From an uncultured bacterium (GTDB lineage Bacteria; Bacillota; Clostridia; Lachnospirales; Lachnospiraceae): DNA of 16,474 nucleotides. The position numbers were made by a program, and so were the translations under genes. Of this stretch, positions 14,059 through 16,474 are shown one piece after another. The notes beneath the pieces are model-generated. The model was not told the origin of the DNA, made no database searches, and saw nothing but the letters and a program-made list of their open reading frames with translations. Each line of letters begins with the position of its first letter. Position 1 is the first letter of the stretch. The stretch lies in the NCBI GenBank assembly GCA_946061355.1, contig CAMGRE010000030.1, forward strand, positions 1-16,474, read 5' to 3'.

Positions 14059-14258
14059 CGCTATATCCGCAGGAGGAGCTGTATAAGGAAATGTCCTTTA
14101 TTTCCTACTATTTCCACTGGAGCATGGACGAGGTCATGAAGCTTGACCACATGAGCAGGCGGAAATGGTGCAGTGAGATCTCGGAGATCAACAAGAGCAT
14201 CAATCCCTCGAAGAAACAGAAAGAGAAGAGTATCTTTGACATGAAGCCGAACAGATAG
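14001..14258 (+). CDS. DUF6760-like small CIS protein (start uncertain)
   Basis: The conserved part, 'LYPQEELYKEMSFISYYFHW' followed by 'DEVMKLDHMSRRKWCSEISEIN', matches the short DUF6760 proteins that lie beside the tube and baseplate genes in many CIS clusters. Their function is not established. The conserved region starts at about 14061, but no ATG, GTG or TTG lies just before it. ATG 14001, with GGAGG four bases upstream, lies far inside the previous gene and would add 18 residues that do not resemble the family. ATG 14091 would remove the conserved YPQEELYKE. A strong AGGAGGG at 14048-14054 is followed only by ATA, ACG or CTA codons. The product may therefore be made from 14001, from a rare start, or as a -1 frameshift extension of the upstream protein. 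The next gene starts 12 bases after its stop. Confidence 0.75.
   Translation: MSRLRQAFPGAAKFYAGGITLYPQEELYKEMSFISYYFHWSMDEVMKLDHMSRRKWCSEISEINKSINPSKKQKEKSIFDMKPNR
14037..14043 (+). promoter_or_regulatory. Candidate -1 ribosomal frameshift heptamer A AAT TTT
   Basis: In the frame of the T4_baseplate-family gene the codons read CTA AAT TTT ACG. The bases A-AAT-TTT fit the X XXY YYZ rule in the correct phase. A -1 slip here would skip the TAA at 14056 and enter the DUF6760-like frame, giving one protein of about 187 residues (13696-14258). No strong hairpin was found directly after it. Confidence 0.35.
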
Positions 14259-14270
14259 GAAGGAAACGTT

Positions 14271-16199
14271 ATGGCAATTGAGAACACTTCAAGAAAGTCC
14301 GGGGAATCAGGCAATATTCTGGTCATGAATGAAGGGTTAAACCCGCTGACAGGCTTTAATTTCTTTATTCGTGTGGAAGGGGCAATCGATCTCCCCTGCC
14401 GGGCGGTGCGGGTATTCCAGTACGAAAATGAATATGAGCTGATTCAGGAGGGCGGTCTGAACGACTATGTCCATATGCGCAGGAAGCCGATCTCCAAGCC
14501 ATTTACGTTCCAGGTGGAGCGCTATGTCGGAGTGGATTACGTTGATCCGCTGGCAAACGGTACGGAGCTGCTGCTTCCGGTACTGCTCTTTGTGTGCCGT
14601 TACCGGGACGGCAAGGTGCCGATCCGCATTTATGCCTTCACCGGCTGCACCGTCATGAGCAAGCAGTACGGCGAACTGAATGCGGAGAAGAGTGAACTGC
14701 TCGTGGAGACGACGACGATCGGCTATCGGGAGATGCTGTGCATCAACTGGCCGGGCATCGAAAGCTCGCTGGATGCATGGGCGGAAGATGAGGACACGGT
14801 TGCCAACAACTACAAGACGACCAAGTATGCGAAAACCATCAAGGATCTCGGCGGCACGGAGCTTAGCAAAGAGGATATGCTGAAGAATGTCAAGAAATGG
14901 GATATCAACGATCCGGAAAATTCCGATACTTATGCAAAGAAGGCAAGCGGGATCGAGGTATTCTCCAAGGATAAGATGGAGGCGCGGGCTAAGAAATGGG
15001 ATCCGCAGAATCCCAAGGAGGAGGATCAGCGTGCGGCGAAATCAACGACTGCACCGCTCTCCAAAGAACTGATGGAGGCAAAGGCGAAGAAGTGGGATGC
15101 CGACAATCCGAAGACTTCCAAGGCATATGCCGCCAAGCCGTCCGAGAAGCCGCTTACCAAGGCACAGATGAAAGCAAAGGCAAAACGGTGGTCTGCGGAT
15201 GATAAGAAGTCGCGTTCAGCCAAGCAGTCGGAGGATGTGCTGAAGAGCAAGATCAATTCCAAGCAGATCGACGGAAGCAATATTGAATATACAAAAGAAG
15301 CCAAGAAGTGGGATATCAATCATCCCGATGAGAAGCGCAGCGCTGTGGACGTGGAATGGGAGAGAGGTATCATTGAGGAGTCTAAAGAGCAGTGGGAGGC
15401 GAAGGCAAAGAAATGGGATGCCAACAATCCGAGCGAGGATAAGCAGAGCGCACAGGGCACAGGGGATAGGACGGTGAGCCCCCTGTCCAGACTGTCCCGG
15501 GCAGAGATGGAGGCGAAGGCAAAGAAATGGGATCCGAATAATCCAAGCGCAGACAAGCAGAGTGCGGCAGATCCCAAGAAGAAAGGCATCGATCCGCTGA
15601 CCAAAGCACAGATGGAGAAAAAGGCGGTGAAATGGGATGCCAATGATCCGGCCGTGGATAAGCAGAGCGCAGAGAACGCAGGTAAGAGAGCCGTGAGTCA
15701 AGCCTCTAAACTGTCCAAGGAAGCGATGGAGGCAAAGGCAAAGAAATGGGATCCGAACAACCCGAGTCCGGATAAGCAGAGCGCACAGGGCACGGGAGAG
15801 AGAACCGTGAGCCCGCTGTCCAAACTGTCCATGGCAGAGATGGAGGCAAAGGCAAAGAAATGGGATCCCAAAGCCCCGAGCGCAGAGAAGCAGAGTGCGG
15901 CAGATCCGAAGAAGAAAGGTGTCAATCCGTTGCCTAAAAAGCAGATGGAAGGCAACGCCAAGAAGTGGGATGCCAATAATCCGAACAGCACGAAATATGC
16001 AAAGCAGCCAAAGGATCAGTTATCCAAGTCGGCGATGAAGGGTAAGGCTAAGAAGTGGGATGCCAATAACCCGAACAGCACGAAGTATGCAAAGCAGCCA
16101 AAGGATCAGTTATCCAAATCGGAGATGCAGTCCAGGGCTCAGAAGTGGCCACAGAAGAAGAGCGCCGCGTCGGTTGTGGAGTTCTTGTCCAAGAAATGA
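14271..16199 (+). CDS. Tube-like (tube-initiator) protein with long KKWD repeat extension
   Basis: A 642-residue protein. The first 165 or so residues have the tail-tube fold pattern: 'NPLTGFNFFIRVEG', then 'VRVFQYENEYELIQEGGLND', 'RRKPISKPFTFQVERYVGVD', and the last strand 'SELLVETTTIGYREM'. By position and type it may be the tube-initiator protein that joins the tube to the baseplate (Pvc5/Afp5-like). From about residue 205 to the end there is a lysine-rich, probably disordered extension of 13 imperfect repeats built on A-K-K-W-D-x-N-N-P followed by KQSA and S-K-x-x-M. A tube-initiator protein is usually about 150-250 residues, so this one is roughly three to four times longer. There is no signal peptide or membrane helix. 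The binding site GGAAGGAAA precedes ATG 14271. The C-terminus 'ASVVEFLSKK' breaks the repeat pattern. The extension could be an anchor, a cell-wall binder or a cargo tail. Confidence 0.8.
   Translation: MAIENTSRKSGESGNILVMNEGLNPLTGFNFFIRVEGAIDLPCRAVRVFQYENEYELIQEGGLNDYVHMRRKPISKPFTFQVERYVGVDYVDPLANGTELLLPVLLFVCRYRDGKVPIRIYAFTGCTVMSKQYGELNAEKSELLVETTTIGYREMLCINWPGIESSLDAWAEDEDTVANNYKTTKYAKTIKDLGGTELSKEDMLKNVKKWDINDPENSDTYAKKASGIEVFSKDKMEARAKKWDPQNPKEEDQRAAKSTTAPLSKELMEAKAKKWDADNPKTSKAYAAKPSEKPLTKAQMKAKAKRWSADDKKSRSAKQSEDVLKSKINSKQIDGSNIEYTKEAKKWDINHPDEKRSAVDVEWERGIIEESKEQWEAKAKKWDANNPSEDKQSAQGTGDRTVSPLSRLSRAEMEAKAKKWDPNNPSADKQSAADPKKKGIDPLTKAQMEKKAVKWDANDPAVDKQSAENAGKRAVSQASKLSKEAMEAKAKKWDPNNPSPDKQSAQGTGERTVSPLSKLSMAEMEAKAKKWDPKAPSAEKQSAADPKKKGVNPLPKKQMEGNAKKWDANNPNSTKYAKQPKDQLSKSAMKGKAKKWDANNPNSTKYAKQPKDQLSKSEMQSRAQKWPQKKSAASVVEFLSKK
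14883..16196 (+). repeat. Thirteen KKWD-type coding repeats
   Basis: The repeat units are 29-40 codons long and are anchored on one tryptophan each; the first is W210. Consensus: E-A-K-A-K-K-W-D-x-N-N-P-x-x-x-K-Q-S-A, then a variable part, then L-S-K-x-x-M. The fourth unit is degenerate (KRWSADD) and the last is truncated (QKWPQKK). Units 6-7 (15396-15614) and 9-10 (15729-15947) form 219-base blocks that are clearly related and start 333 bases apart. The last two full units (15961-16050 and 16051-16140) have an exact 90-base period with few differences, a sign of recent duplication. Confidence 0.93.
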
Positions 16200-16230
16200 A
16201 ATAAGATTTGACAGCAGATGAGTGAGAGGA

Positions 16231-16238
16231 AAGGAGGG
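16231..16238 (+). promoter_or_regulatory. Ribosome binding site deciding a TTG start
   Basis: AAGGAGGG lies eight bases before TTG 16247, the ideal distance. The in-frame GTG at 16238 overlaps this site and is less likely. Confidence 0.7.
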
Positions 16239-16246
16239 TGAGAACG

Positions 16247-16474
16247 TTGCTGACAGTAAAAGCGCCGATTGAGTTAAAATGCACCGGGCTCATTCTCTCT
16301 TCCGGGGAAGATTTCTGCCACAGGATCACCGACAATTATCAGATGATTTCAGCTGCGGTGACAGGGGAGGATCTGCTGCATCTGGTCAACACGCCGCCGG
16401 AAGTATTTCTTGCCGAGAGCGGCATGACCAGCGTCTCCAACCAGATGAACCTGTATCATTCGCAGGAAAACAAG
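16247..16474 (+). CDS. Unidentified CIS-operon protein, 3' partial
   Basis: The frame is open from TTG 16247 to the window end (76 codons visible). The product begins MLTVKAPIELKCTGLILSS and contains 'SAAVTGEDLLHLVNTPPEVF'. There is no signal peptide or membrane helix, and I recognise no family from this part. It follows the tube-like gene by 47 bases and has a strong binding site, so it likely continues the baseplate block. Confidence 0.6.
   Translation, partial: MLTVKAPIELKCTGLILSSGEDFCHRITDNYQMISAAVTGEDLLHLVNTPPEVFLAESGMTSVSNQMNLYHSQENK

Noticed and set aside
14883..16196. A CRISPR array or tandem DNA repeat in the 3' part
   Set aside because: The repeats are in frame, vary as coding sequence with amino-acid conservation and have no unique spacers of constant length.
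16208..16237. TTGACA at 16208 as a -35 promoter element before the last gene
   Set aside because: No -10-like sequence occurs 16-18 bases downstream; that spot is the purine-rich ribosome binding site AAGGAGGG.

Overview
The window holds part of one long operon, read entirely on the + strand. It encodes a phage-tail-like contractile injection system (CIS) together with an unusual set of membrane and exported proteins. The base composition looks close to half GC, the ribosome binding sites are strong AGGAGG types, and ATG, GTG and TTG starts are mixed. Short Gram-positive-style signal peptides also occur. These traits suggest a Firmicute, probably a gut Lachnospiraceae-type bacterium. That assignment is inferred from style only; no rRNA or other taxonomic marker is present.

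Region 1 (2-9463) holds five genes that are not part of any classical phage tail. They are: a partial gene for a kinase-like cytoplasmic domain with one membrane helix; an 819-residue protein with about four membrane helices, two extracytoplasmic sensor regions and a degenerate nucleotide-cyclase-like domain; a membrane-anchored MORN-repeat protein; a secreted protein with the two-part helical pattern of TolC; and a large secreted coiled-coil protein with an extreme Glu/Asp tract. The stop and start codons of the third to fifth genes overlap or nearly touch, so they look like one translationally coupled cassette.

Region 2 (9463-13492) is the tail-shaft block: a DUF4255 (Pvc16/Afp16-like) cap protein, an unidentified 247-residue protein, a DUF4280 PAAR-like spike-tip protein, the contractile sheath and the inner tube. 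A 203-base gap (13493-13695) follows, with three predicted hairpins and a run of GATAAG repeats.

Region 3 (13696-16474) starts the baseplate block: a T4_baseplate-family (PF12322-like) protein, an overlapping DUF6760-like small protein, a tube-like protein with a 13-unit KKWD repeat extension, and the beginning of another gene cut by the window end. The T4_baseplate gene ends with the heptamer A AAT TTT, exactly phased for a -1 frameshift into the DUF6760-like frame.

Taken together, this looks like a CIS whose firing or docking may be tied to the cell envelope by a dedicated module containing sensor-like, TolC-like and scaffold-like proteins. The tail proteins are recognised with good confidence. 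The link between the envelope module and the CIS is an inference from shared orientation, tight spacing and the nature of the proteins. The AAA+ ATPase, gp25-like, spike, tape-measure and fibre genes expected of a CIS are not in the window and presumably lie downstream.
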